From contig NC_087118.1 of assembly GCF_963855985.1 (NCBI RefSeq), forward strand, positions 3,286,001 through 3,350,000: a stretch of DNA of 64,000 nt, written 5' to 3'. This DNA comes from Ostrinia nubilalis (taxonomy: Eukaryota; Arthropoda; Insecta; Lepidoptera; Crambidae). Each line of letters opens with the position of its first letter. The stretch's first letter is position 1. This document shows, piece by piece, positions 35,600 through 46,600 of this stretch. Under the pieces are notes generated by a model that worked only from the letters and a program-made list of their open reading frames with translations, ran no database searches and was not told where the DNA came from. A program made the position numbers and the translations under genes.

Positions 35600-36610
35600 A
35601 CACATAGAAAGACACGGGTCTTTCTATTTTAAATAAAAACCATTTCATGTAGTTAGATCGCCCTACTGGGCGAATTCGATCTTCTAGCTACAATTAGTTA
35701 GCAAATAAATAATATGAATATGAATGAATTCTAAGCCAAAGCAGCGCAAGCATTTTAAAGCAGCAAGCAATTGCAAAGCAGCTACTGAAATGAATCCAAA
35801 ATTTGATAGATTTGCCCGGGTAAGCCGATATTGTATATGATGAGTGTTTACGTGTGCAGTAATGTAAGAGAAGATGGGAAAGCAAAGTGAAATGGAATAT
35901 GAAAAATATCACCCCATTACTGTAAGAGTGGTATATCGGAATATAACGTAATCACTTTGGAATCACCATGACATTAGCGCCTGATTCGGAACAGGAGCCT
36001 CCTCAGCCAACCAAACGAAGGAAGAGAGAATGATACCGCTGACTGAACGAACTGATTGACAGGGGAAGACTGTTAGGACGACACCCCCAGTCTGCAGGGG
36101 ACGTCACTGATCCACGTGGGTGACACAGGCAGACGCCTCAGAGAGGGTGACGCCATCGAAGCGAAGAGTGTGAAGGCGACAGCCAACACAGCACGAGCAT
36201 AAAGTTGAAGAGGTCGAGCGGAGGGAAGATGCAGGGTTAACGAATCAGGGCAGAGAAAATAACCGGTCGATAATGTCCCGGGTGTCAATCAAACACCTCA
36301 GCGTCGACGGAATATCAGGGTGTCCAGGTACAAGTACGAGTATGTCAATATAACAAACAACACGTGGTTCAGAAAGCAATGAGCAATGGATGTGTTCAAA
36401 TGTAGTTAGTTAATGCCGTCATAAGCGAAACTGAACGAAATTGTTCTCACCAGCATAATAAGGATCGTCGTATAATTGTCATTTTGTAAAATTAATAATG
36501 TAACTGTCGCCTTTTTTTCGCATTTCTTAAATAAACATTGCAAATACATCATAGGTCTCACTAAAAAACAGGTACCTTTAAAGGTATATAAAGTGTTATA
36601 AACGGTTACA
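35600..36610 (-). repeat. Unnamed repeat X, left copy
   Basis: Its inverse matches 42505-43480. Shared phrases include CACTCTTCGCTTCGATG, ATTCCGTCGACGCTGAGG, ACTCGTACTTGTACCT, CATTGCTCATTGC and ATTTGCGAAAAAAAGGC-like sequence. Both copies keep a short similar peptide phrase (LFASMASPSLRRLPVSPT here), but with no long frame. It may be an LTR or the 3' part of a retroelement; I cannot assign it. Confidence 0.55.
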
Positions 36611-37954
36611 AAAACAAAGTCAAAATTTATTTATTTGTAATTTTAAATAGTACTTAAATATTAATTAACAAGAATAAACATTCTAAAAAATAGCAAGTTA
36701 CACTTAAAACATAACGTTACTTATTTATTTCAAGAATACTCAAATTTTAACAACTTTTAGTTATTGTTAATTTTATGAAATTGATCAAGTAGCAATTCCT
36801 GGCAAAGAAAGAAAATGTCACGTCCATTATGAAAACCCTCTCAACAATAAAATTACCTCATGCATGATAGCAACAACAAACTTGTAAATAAAAGGAGTAA
36901 CTTTAATATTAAGAAAGTGAAAGAATAATGGTAATAAAATAACAATACCATAAGAAAATTCTAAACTGAAAATATAGTAAACATTAGGTACAAAAGAAGT
37001 GAAAGCCCAAATAAAAACAAACGGTGTAGTCGATATCCAATGCTCACTTGTCTTCAGCAAGACAAGCGATAGGATGTTTTAACACCTATGACCTACAGTG
37101 CTCGAGATCCGTCGCACATCTATCTCATCAACGAGAGAAGAAGGAGGAAAATATTGAACAGAGTAGTTGAAACTGATAAATTATTAATTTTAACTTCAAA
37201 GACATGAGGTAATTAGGATAATATTTAGCGAGGGAACAGACAGCAGTTCTCAAAATGAGACCCATATTTATCACAATTTCATTGTTAGGTTAAAATGAAC
37301 GAACATAAAATATGTACCTACGTAGGACATTAAAAACAGTGCACCCAAAACAAAATTCTTATTGTTTAAATAAATGAAATTATTAAAAAGTACTATTCTG
37401 TAATATGTGAATAAGCTAATAAACATAACAAACTGAATTACAATAAAAACATTATAGGTAGGTGGTAGTCAATATTCATTATTAATTTATAGTTAATATG
37501 TACACATTAAGAGAAAAAAGTTTTTGGTTCTATATTAAGTTATTGCAAATTTTAATATTATTAACAAAGACAGGTACTAATTAATAAAAAATATTATTTG
37601 TTGTGTAGCAACATTTATGACTTAAATGTGATTAAAAATATGAATTCCTTTTAACTATTCGTATAGTGTCGATTCGAATTAAAAAAGTATGTCCTAAATG
37701 TATAACAAGAAAAGTAACGTTATGTTTTAAATGTTTTTAGAGTTATAAAAAAAACAATTTCTTGTAAAATTGTTAAAAAATCTTTATATCATTTGGTTTT
37801 GGACTATTATGTATTCGTTAAATATTGATTAAAACCCAGTATTCATAAAAAAACTGAATACTCCATGCAACAAAATACGTTAAGAATGAAGAATGTTCAC
37901 TGATTTTGTTTTTTAGCTTTCTGTATTCTCTGTTAAAAATAAAAAATACACGTG
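36611..37954. other. AT-rich stretch, no gene supported
   Basis: The only notable frame is a hydrophobic, AT-driven one on the minus strand (36827-37060). It is not supported by splice signals or a recognised family. Confidence 0.5.
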
Positions 37955-38560
37955 AAAGAATTATTTCGATACGTCAATTAGTTTCCAAGATATTGAATTT
38001 TAAAAGTGCGGGCGGCGGCCGGCCCGCCATTTTATGCGCGTGACGTCATATTACAACGACTGGCTCATATTTGTATGGGTGGAATCTTGCAAACTGAATT
38101 AAGACCCACTTCCAGGCAACCGATTAAGCTGAAATTTCGCAAACACATGTGATTTGGATGACCATGCAATATTATGATGACATGGAGCTGATCTGATGAT
38201 GGAGCTGGAAGGTGGCCATAGGAACTCTATAATAAAACGACTTAAATGCATCGAGTTTGGGCTCGTTCGTTTCGTATTGATGAGTATTTTAATTCTATAT
38301 AGTAATCGGGGTCTAATGATGGAGCTGGAAGGTAATTCGCAATAAAACGACACAATCGCGTCAAGTTTGGGTTTGGTTCAATTTTAATTTCTGTGATGGG
38401 TCTGGGTTTTAATATGTATAATAAGTTTGTATTTACAAAAAAAAATTATTTAAGTATGTTTATATCCGTTTTCTAGTGAGCGGACGCTGTGAATGTACGT
38501 CACACGGGGTCACGTGACCGTCGGCGGGACTCAATATTTAAGCGAACTTTGAATGCCTAT
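37955..38560. repeat. Dispersed repeat with GATGATGGAGCTGGAAGG duplication
   Basis: It contains CAGGCAACCGATTAAGCTG and GAGCTGATCTGATGATGG, which I know from lepidopteran interspersed repeats. The block ATGATGGAGCTGGAAGGT..AATAAAACGAC occurs twice about 120 bp apart. GC-rich patches with GACGTCA and CACGTGAC lie on either side. Confidence 0.45.
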
Positions 38561-38694
38561 AAAATCATAACTACTGGGTATTTTTGAATGAAATAAAAAC
38601 TAATGTATTTGTAAATGTAAAAGCTTAACTGTAACATAGGTTTCAAGTGATTTTGCATACCTAGTAACATTCTCAAGGATTTTAATTATTAACA

Positions 38695-38800
38695 GTTTAA
38701 TGTCAGAGTTAGTTCTAGCTTTAACTACAACACGGATATTTAACCGGATATGTCCTGCGAAAATTGATTTTCTCGCCAAACATCTTGTTTAAATCTTCTA
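38695..38800 (-). pseudogene. Helitron helicase relic
   Basis: The sequence aligns with 44560-44660 of the intact Helitron gene. On the minus strand it reads DLNKMFGEKINF, then after a frameshift AG followed by a decayed motif III and VVVKARTNSD. The intact protein has LFGGKIVIFAGDFRQIPPVV and VKAKSNSD at this place. Only about 35 codons remain. Confidence 0.7.
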
Positions 38801-38838
38801 CAGCCATAGCGTGCAGTAACTAATAATATGACGTGATT

Positions 38839-40396
38839 GGATTACTAATGTTTGGCCAAAAACGTTTCCCAAATTATCACATCGCAAACAACTTATTTCA
38901 TTATTTTTATCGAAATATTTATTAACAAGAGTTGATTCTGGCGCTCGGCGGCCGCTACCGCGGCACGCTTCGCTCGCCTTCGCGCGTTAATGGTCACTGT
39001 TCTAACCTAACCTAACCCACTATTTTCTGCAATACCTACTTTTTGCAAACATACAATTTTATTATTAAAAAAATATTGTTTAAGAAAACCATGATCATGT
39101 GCCTTATGCTTTGATTTGTGGGTAAGTATATGAAGTGTTAATTTGATCAATCAAATTATTTGGATATTTGGCAAAAAACATTTGCTATACAAAAATTTGC
39201 CATAAAAAAACTTGACCAAGTAAAATTTTGCCAAATGATAATTTGACCAAATGAATTATCGCATCCCACCGCTCCTGCCAAAAGGCCACGGCATCCTCTC
39301 TAATGGTGCGCTTCAATTCCCGGCGCTCCCTGGGGGCCAGTTGGATTCCCTCCTCCGCAAGTCGTCCTGCACGAGAGACTTACAGGTAACGCTGCCGTGC
39401 TGCACGACCTGTAAGCCTTCGTGAGTAAAATGAGCGCCGGTCGCTGAGTACTCCCTCCAACCACCTTTATCATCACAAAAATCGATACTCCCTCCAACCA
39501 CCTTTATCATCACAAAAATCGACGAGCATCGGTACCATACGGCCACAGCGTATGTCATCGTGGCCACATAAATGCCTGCGTACAGCACACTTAGGGCGGG
39601 GTATCTCACGCCCCATGACGTCTTGCCAAAACCATTGGCAGCTTGTAAATCAATCAATTTCGCATGCGGCACATAGGACCTAGCCTCGTCGAGGGTCACA
39701 CCAAGCGATTGCGATCGTCACATCGTCTGCGTACGCTATTACGTGTACCCACTCAGGACACGGCAGCAGCAGGAGTTCGTTGAGCAGGAGGTTCCAAAGT
39801 GTCGGGCCCAACATTGATCCCTAAGGACATCCCATGGTACTGCGCTTCCACGACGTTTGAGCTCCTACATAGAGGCCCACACGCCGGTCTGTAAAGTAAC
39901 TAACCAATGACCTGAAGATATTAGGTAGAGCTCCGGTCTGTTTGGCCTTCAACAAAATCATCGGCCACCACGCGTTGTCAAAAGCACCGGAGATGTCCAG
40001 GAAGATCAGCTGCACGTATGACGCAGTACTGTTCTCGGTGATCGAGTTAATGAACTTGAGCGCCGTGACCGTAGACCGGCCACGGGTGAAACCGTGCTGA
40101 GCGTCAGATATATGTCGGTGCAAGCAGGGAGCGCAGGAGATGATGACGCGCTCCAGGATCTTACCCAGGATTGGCAAAAGAGTAATAGACCTATAGGCCT
40201 TCGGGTCAAAGAGAGGCTTACCGTTTCCCTTCGGGAGGACCAATAGTCTACCTACCTTCCAGATGTCTGTAAAAGAACCTTCAGCAAAGGTGGTGCGAAA
40301 AGTAACAGTTGCTAAAAGTTTATTTGGGAAATGAAACATTGGCGATAAGCTATTTGCGAAGCGAAATTTGGCGAAAAGTAATTTGGCCTAACGGAA
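38839..40396. mobile_element. TTTGGCCAAA MITE, copy 1 (interrupted)
   Basis: The left end is GGATTACTAATGTTTGGCC. The right end is the inverse of GGTATCCTTCCGTTAGGCC. Near both ends a TTTGCC/TTTGGCAAA-type motif recurs. The middle has a GC-rich palindromic patch (GCGGCCGCTACCGCGGC) and CTAACCTAACCTAACC. The copy is split at 39259-40293 by a LINE relic. Copy 2 (52384-53207) is uninterrupted. Confidence 0.65.
39259..40293 (-). pseudogene. R1/jockey-like LINE reverse transcriptase relic
   Basis: A minus-strand frame from about 40293 to 39821 has RT phrases YRSITLLPILGKILE, QHGFTRGRST and the catalytic motif A phrase FLDISGAFDNAWW. A TAG stop follows MGCP. The frame then continues with GSMLGPTLWNLLLNELL and the YADDV catalytic block. 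After this the sequence jumps to GVTLDEARSYVPHA, so roughly 100 residues are deleted. A 37 bp direct duplication at about 39456-39522 adds a frameshift. Three lesions make it dead. Copy 2 of the MITE reads through the insertion site. Confidence 0.75.
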
Positions 40397-40487
40397 GGAT
40401 ACCGACGCGATTACTATTAAATCGTAATAAATAAGTTTATGAAATGTTTATTTCTAAATGTAATAATATCAATATAACTTTTAAAAA

Positions 40488-40926
40488 AAACCGACTTCAA
40501 ATGCGTGAACACAAATAATACCTATTCAACAAAAAAATAATCGTTCAAATTGGTTCATAATCGGCGGGGATATTGCGTATAAAAAAGTTCATCCCCAATT
40601 TTCCACCCTTGGAGGTGAAATATTTTCTTTAAATTTGCATGAAACCACCCTTTTGATAATACCTATTCAACAAAAAATAATCGTTCAAATTGGTTTATAA
40701 TCGGCGGAGATATTGCGTATAAAAAAGTTCATCCCCAATTTTCCAACCTTGGGGGTTATTTTTTTTATTATTAAATTTAAATGGGACCACCCTTGAGGTA
40801 TTACCTATACGCCGAAAAAAGATTAGTTCAAATCGGTTCATAATTGGCGAAGTTATCGCGTAACAAACATAGAAAAAAAAACATACGGGTCGAATTGAGA
40901 ACCTCCTCCTTTTTTTGAAGTCGGTT
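40488..40926. repeat. AACCGACTTCAAA repeat with terminal inverted repeats
   Basis: It begins AACCGACTTCAAATGCG and ends TTTGAAGTCGGTT. A block with CCTATTCAACAAAA, ATAATCGTTCAAATTGG and AAAAAGTTCATCCCCAATTT occurs twice, with a weaker third version. I know it as a common lepidopteran repeat. Confidence 0.6.
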
Positions 40927-41038
40927 GAAAAAAAAGGCGGCATAGGGGCCCGAGCGCCAGCCTCGCCGCACCTGAACCTATTTATTACGCTGCATTAACT
41001 TAAATTATACTGGTAAATTACTAATATTAGTTAACCAT

Positions 41039-42270
41039 GCCACCACCCCAGAGACATTTTAGTGATAATGACAAATCCAAGATATCTTTTTTCATATTCT
41101 AATGATAGTAATAATTCAGACTGAAAAACCTTAAACACAATAAGATTGAAGAGGATCCCTTTCAATCGTGTAATGTGTTATTACCAATAATGTGACTGTT
41201 TTGACACTAAAGTAACCAAAAATATTTTTGACTATCTATGGGAACTGTGGCAAAGTAATGCTATAACATCACCCCATCCAAAATTAAAAGCGTAAAAATC
41301 AGGACAACTTGGTTTGACCAGTCCCCGAAGGCAGCGCCTGTTCACAGACATGACGGATGAGCCAGCCATCGCTTCACTCGATCATATTTTAGAGAATGTA
41401 ACGACCCGCCTCACCACGCCACCACCCCAGAGACATTTTAGTGAGAATGACAAATCCAAGACATCTTTTTTCATATTCTAATGATAGTAATAATTCAGAC
41501 TGAAAAAACTTAAACACAATAAGGTTGAAGAGGATCCCTTCCAATCGTGTAATGTGTTATTACCAATAATGTGACTGTTTTGACACTAAAGTAACCAAAA
41601 ATATTTTTCGCTATCTATGGGAACTGTGGCAAAGTAATGTTATAACATCACCCCATCCAAAATTAAAAGCGTAAAAATCTGGACAACTTGGTTTGACCAG
41701 TCCCCGAAGGCAGCGCCTGTTCACAGACATGACGGATGAGCCAGCCATCGCTTCACTCGATCATATTTTAGAGAATGTAACGACCCGCCTCACCACGCCA
41801 CCACCCCAGAGACATTTTAGTGAGAATGACAAATCCAAGATATCTTTTTTCATATTCTAATGATAGTAATAATTCAGACTGAAAAAACTTAAACACAATA
41901 AGATTGAAGAGGATCCCTTCCAATCGTGTAATGTGTTATTACCAATAATGTGACTGTTTTGACACTAAAGTAACCAAAAATATTTTTGACTATCTATGGG
42001 AACTGTGGCAAAGTAATGCTATAACATCACCCCATCCAAAATTAAAAGCGTAAAAATGTGGACAACTTGGTTTGACCAGTCCCCGAAGGCAGCGCCTGTT
42101 CACAGACATGACGGATGAGCCAGCCATCGCTTCACTCGATCATATTTTAGAGACATTTTAGTGAGAATGACAAATTCAAGATCTTTCTTTTTAATTTAAT
42201 AAAAATAACAATTCAGAGTGAAGATAATCTTGACAATGGAGGGGATCACTTTATTGTCATAATGTTTTAT
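41039..42270. repeat. Tandem array of a 379 bp unit, 3.3 copies
   Basis: GCCACCACCCCAGAGACATT starts at 41039, 41418 and 41797, exactly 379 bp apart. The first three units differ by only a few bases. A fourth, partial and diverged unit starts near 42153 and fades by 42270. The unit has no frame of note and starts after a GC-rich patch. Confidence 0.9.
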
Positions 42271-42394
42271 TACTTATTTATGATATTAATTTATGCAACA
42301 TAGTATTAAAAATAGGTCAAGTTGCGGCGGGAGTGGCCCCTTGGCCATCCCTAAAGCCAACTGTATTTTTTACATACAATATAAAAAAAATCGG

Positions 42395-42505
42395 AAAACC
42401 GTGGTTTAGATAGCAAGAAACAAACGGACATATTCATTACGTCACGGTCATTGCATGGGTTCAAATATTATATGTGCTCCCTCGAAAGCCTACTCTCTAC
42501 ATAAC
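42395..42505 (-). pseudogene. Second Helitron relic with internal deletion
   Basis: 42398-42435 aligns with 46935-46972 of the intact gene (AAAACCGTGGTTTAGATAGC against AAAACCGCGGCTCAGATAGC). 42458-42505 aligns with 47230-47285 (GGGTTCAAATATTATATGTG against GGGTTCAAATATCAAATGTG). About 250 bp between the two parts is missing. Confidence 0.6.
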
Positions 42506-43480
42506 CGTTTAAAGCACTTTATATATCTATAAAAGTACCTATGTTCTTCAGTGTAACCTACGACGCAGCGTGCATTGCTTATTTAAGTAATGCGAAAAAA
42601 AGGCTACCCCTGTACATTATTTCAGCTTCAACCAAACCAACGCGTGCAGATTGCCATCGCCGGCGCGATCATAGGCCAATGACTGGTCGTGCGACCTGTC
42701 ATTCGCCTATGATCGCGTCGGCGATGGTGATTTGCACGCGTTGGTTTGATTGAAGCTTACTTTTACAAAATGACAATTATACGATATCCATAATATGCTG
42801 GTAAGAACAATTCCGTTCAGTTACGCTTAAAACGGCATATAACTAACAAAAAATCAACACACCCATTGCTCATTGCCTCCGGAACCATGCATATGTTTGT
42901 TATATTGGCATACTCGTACTTGTACCTAGACTTCCTGACATTCCGTCGACGCTGAGGCATTCAATTGGCACAAGTGGGACATTATCAAGCGGTTATTAAC
43001 CTTACCTTGATTCGTCACCCCTGCATCTTCTCTCCGGTCTCTTCCCCCTCAACTTCACGCCCGCAGCTATGCGGCTGTCGAACTCCACACTCTTCGCTTC
43101 GATGTCGTTACCTTCCCCAAGACGTCCGCCGGTGTTTCCCACAGCATCAGCAACATCAGCCCACAGGCTGGCGTGTCCCCCCAACAGTCGTCCACGTCTA
43201 TCCTTCAGTTCGCCCTTCAGCGATATCATAACATCTCTTCTTCAATTTGGTTGACCGAGAAAGCTCCTATTCTAAAATCAAACACCAATGTAAATGGATT
43301 TATACTCCAAGTGACGACGCTATACCGATCCACCCCTACAGTGTAGAGATGATATTTAACATAGCCCATTCCCCCGATACTTCACTATCTTCACTCACAC
43401 CACCACACACGCATAACTCATATACACAAAACCAACATGCCCAAACAAAAACCACCAAATTTTGAATTCATGCGAAATGA
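42505..43480 (+). repeat. Unnamed repeat X, right copy
   Basis: It is the inverse partner of 35600-36610, carrying a 134 bp MITE insertion at 42624-42757. The phrase LFASMSLPSPRRPPVFPT is the counterpart of the left copy's peptide phrase. Confidence 0.55.
42624..42757. mobile_element. 134 bp hairpin MITE
   Basis: The arms AGCTTCAACCAAACCAACGC and the inverse of AGCTTCAATCAAACCAACGC pair, and pairing continues through CATCGCCG(G/A)CGCGATCATAGG. The left copy of repeat X (near 36480) reads ACATTATTAATTTTACAAAA straight through, so it shows the empty site. Confidence 0.8.
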
Positions 43481-43653
43481 GTATAAAAAAGCAAAAATAA
43501 ATAAATAATGCACGTGTATAGGCGTGTCAGCTTAATTTTAGTTGATTTTAAAATATATTTACACAAAAGAATTGTCAATTGATTGATGAGGTGAATTATA
43601 TTTACACTTTCCGAGAAACTGCGTAAAAATAAAAAAAATGTAAAAAAAGTAAT

Positions 43654-46600
43654 CTAAAGAAGCTGCGGGTACACTACATTATTAAGCAAAAGTTTATCGT
43701 CGACTAATTTATCGCGCGAAACTAAAATTTTGATATCCGATTTTTCTTGGACCCGACCTAACGCTACGTACAATTGGCCATGACTGAACACGTCCGACCG
43801 CAAGTCTACGCCTACCCGATTTATAGTCTGCCCCTGACTCTTATGAACAGTCATGGCATAACACAGAGCTAAGGGGAATTGCCGTCGCGTCATTTCGATG
43901 GGGCTGTCCGGTTCGATTGGAGCTTTAAACAAGATACGCGGAATCAAAAATTCGTTTGTTTCGCCTGGCTTGCGAACGGTTATTATGCGCGGCGTAGTTT
44001 TCACGACGATAACTTTTGTGCCATTGACCAGTCGGTCTGAAAAACTAAGATTGCGGATTATCATGCACACGCATCCTACTTTTAGTGTTAGATCATGTTC
44101 TGGAACACCCTTTGGCTGCAGTTTATTTAACGCGTCCGCGCCTAAAAATATATCGTCCGCGTTATCGGAAAGGACTTTATCGATTGAATAAAAGTGTAAC
44201 GGTTCCGACTCTACTCTATCTAATACTATGGAATTAATTTCCCTAACGTTTTGATTGTGTGTGGTGAGTATTGCTCGACCAGCACACGTGTCCGGTTCAA
44301 CAATGACAACATGTGAAAAAACAAAATCTATTAAATCGTTCAAATCTGTAACATAAGAAAGGTGGGAAGTTAAATCTACTAAATTTAAAATTGAACGATT
44401 CACCTTTACCGTTTGAACCGGCAATTGATTCGATCCCAGTTTTAATAAAAAGTCAGAATACTCTGGGTCGTCTCTGTTACGTTGGGAAGTGCTCAAGTTG
44501 AAAATTTTAATTTGTTCCCAAATCGGTGAGGACTTGACTGAACAATTGATTACGTCAGAGTTACTTTTAGCTTTTACTACGACAGGAGGTATCTGACGGA
44601 AATCTCCTGCGAAAATTACGATTTTCCCACCAAAAAGCCTGTTACACTTCATCAAATCGCGGAGAGACCTATCAAGCAGGTGAATTAAATATTTGTGAGC
44701 CATAGGGGCTTCGTCGTAAATAATAACGTCAGCTTGTCGAACAAGCTCAGCGCGCTGCGAACCATTGGTAATGCTCCAGTAACCAAGATCATCTACGGGG
44801 TTGAGGGGGAATTTAAACATGCTATGTGCCGTAATGCCGCCTACGTAATTTTGCGCCGCGATACCTGAACTCGCCGTACACAAGACAATTCCTGAATTTC
44901 CGCGTGCGTGTGCAGTAATTACATTTAAAAGCAAAGTTTTACCTGTTCCGGCAGGCCCGTCAATGAAAATGGCAGTATTGTTAGAGTTTCGGAACTCGCT
45001 GTCACTCAGGAGAGTGTGAATATAACTAAACACGAGGTTTTGGTCGGGGGATAATTTTGGTAGCCAGCTACTCACGAACGTGTTTAACTCGTCGCGATTA
45101 TATTCGACGCGCTCGCGGCCTACTTCGGTCGAATCGTCTATAACGCCCGGTAACCCTTGCTCGACAAGGGATGTCCCATGTTTACGCAATAACCGGTCGA
45201 TTTGGACGAGACAAAGTTTGTACGCTTTTTCTGCGTCATCGGATAAACGCTGCAAAAAATCCTGACCAATTAAATGTTTGTACTTATCCCACAAAGAAAC
45301 GACCCTAACCCCGTTCACAGCTAAGAGTACGAAAAAGCTACGCAGCCGTGGTCCAGTCAAAAATGTAGATGCTTCCTGCATAGCAATCTCATACTCCGCT
45401 TCGTCGTCCGCGATCCCGAGAGCTTTCGCAGCTTCCTGGAAAGTTTTGCACAATGGACCACCAAGTTTATATAAATCGTCGTAACTACGACACGGCTGAG
45501 ACGCTAAAAGAAGACGCAAGTAAAATAATTCACCTCTGTTTGGCGCGACCCAGAATAAACGCGACACTAATTCGCCCCTTTGCCGTCTTGTCAAAAATTT
45601 ATTATTGCTCAATTCAAAGATTTCTACATTTTTTGTGGTGGGACGTCGTGAATGTACAATATACCGCTCGTAAAAATCTAAATACGTTATGTTATCAAAC
45701 TGTTCACCGAGAGGCCTTTTAAAATAAGTTATTAAGTCCGAATGAGCGCGGCGCGCGGCATCTGCTTCGGTTCCCGGCTTGAAAAAGATGGATTGTTGGC
45801 CCTCAAGGTGTACGGCGAGCTGCTTTACGTTCGGTTCGCGAGCTGTTACGTCAAACTCTAAAATGCGCCACGTCGCTTCGCAAGAACCAAGGTAACGTTT
45901 GGTGACATACTGCTCGATTTCATTGTTTTTATCTGAATCGGGAACGACTGTAACGCGCGATTCGTCAGGACCTTTGGTCATGTATTTGAATAGATATTTG
46001 ACGATCGCGCGTGCGGAATATGCTAATAAATTTATGTGACAGTCATACTTGAGGAGAAGAGCGGCATTGTACGGAACGACCCACAAATCACTAACCGTTA
46101 TGTCTCTATTTCTAAATTTAATCGTGGCTTGGTTTTTACTATCACGGCGTAAATGAACAAAACCTTTGTCATCGCAGTAAGTTACAGCCGTTTCAGATTT
46201 GGGGAAATACTTTGTGCATTTCATTTTTTCAGTATCCCAACATGGCAAATCTGTTCTATGTGGAGGTCCACATGGGCCGTGTATCATGTGATCAAGCACA
46301 GCCTTGCGTAATCTACCACCTGCCTCAGAAGGAGGAGGGATATCTGCCCTTACAAATTGATCGATTTCAAAATTTTGTATGGGACCACCCCCTTCGATTC
46401 TAAAACAAATGTGGGCATGGGGCAGTCCTCGTTTTTGAAACTCTATGACATGCATAATATACATACATCTACCAAACCAAGCACCAGTTCTAAGGTCTTT
46501 TAAAAGTTGTGCGAGTTTCAAGTTAAAAACTCTCGCACAAATTAAAGGATTAGGCCTTTGTCCTTGTGGAGTAGATTGTTGGATCTCGGGCCACTTTGGA

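Noticed and set aside
36827..37060. Hydrophobic 77-codon minus-strand frame resembling a membrane receptor piece
   Set aside because: AT-rich codons naturally give F, I, L and Y. There is no ATG start, no convincing splice sites and no motif of gustatory or odorant receptors.
43002..43254. Overlapping GC-richer frames near 43.0-43.25 kb
   Set aside because: They lie in the right copy of repeat X. The left copy does not keep them open, so they are not a host gene.
43466..43653. Hairpin-like CACGTGTATAGGCGTG as the Helitron 3' terminus
   Set aside because: No CTRR follows at the right distance on the minus strand, so the true end of the autonomous element stays undefined.
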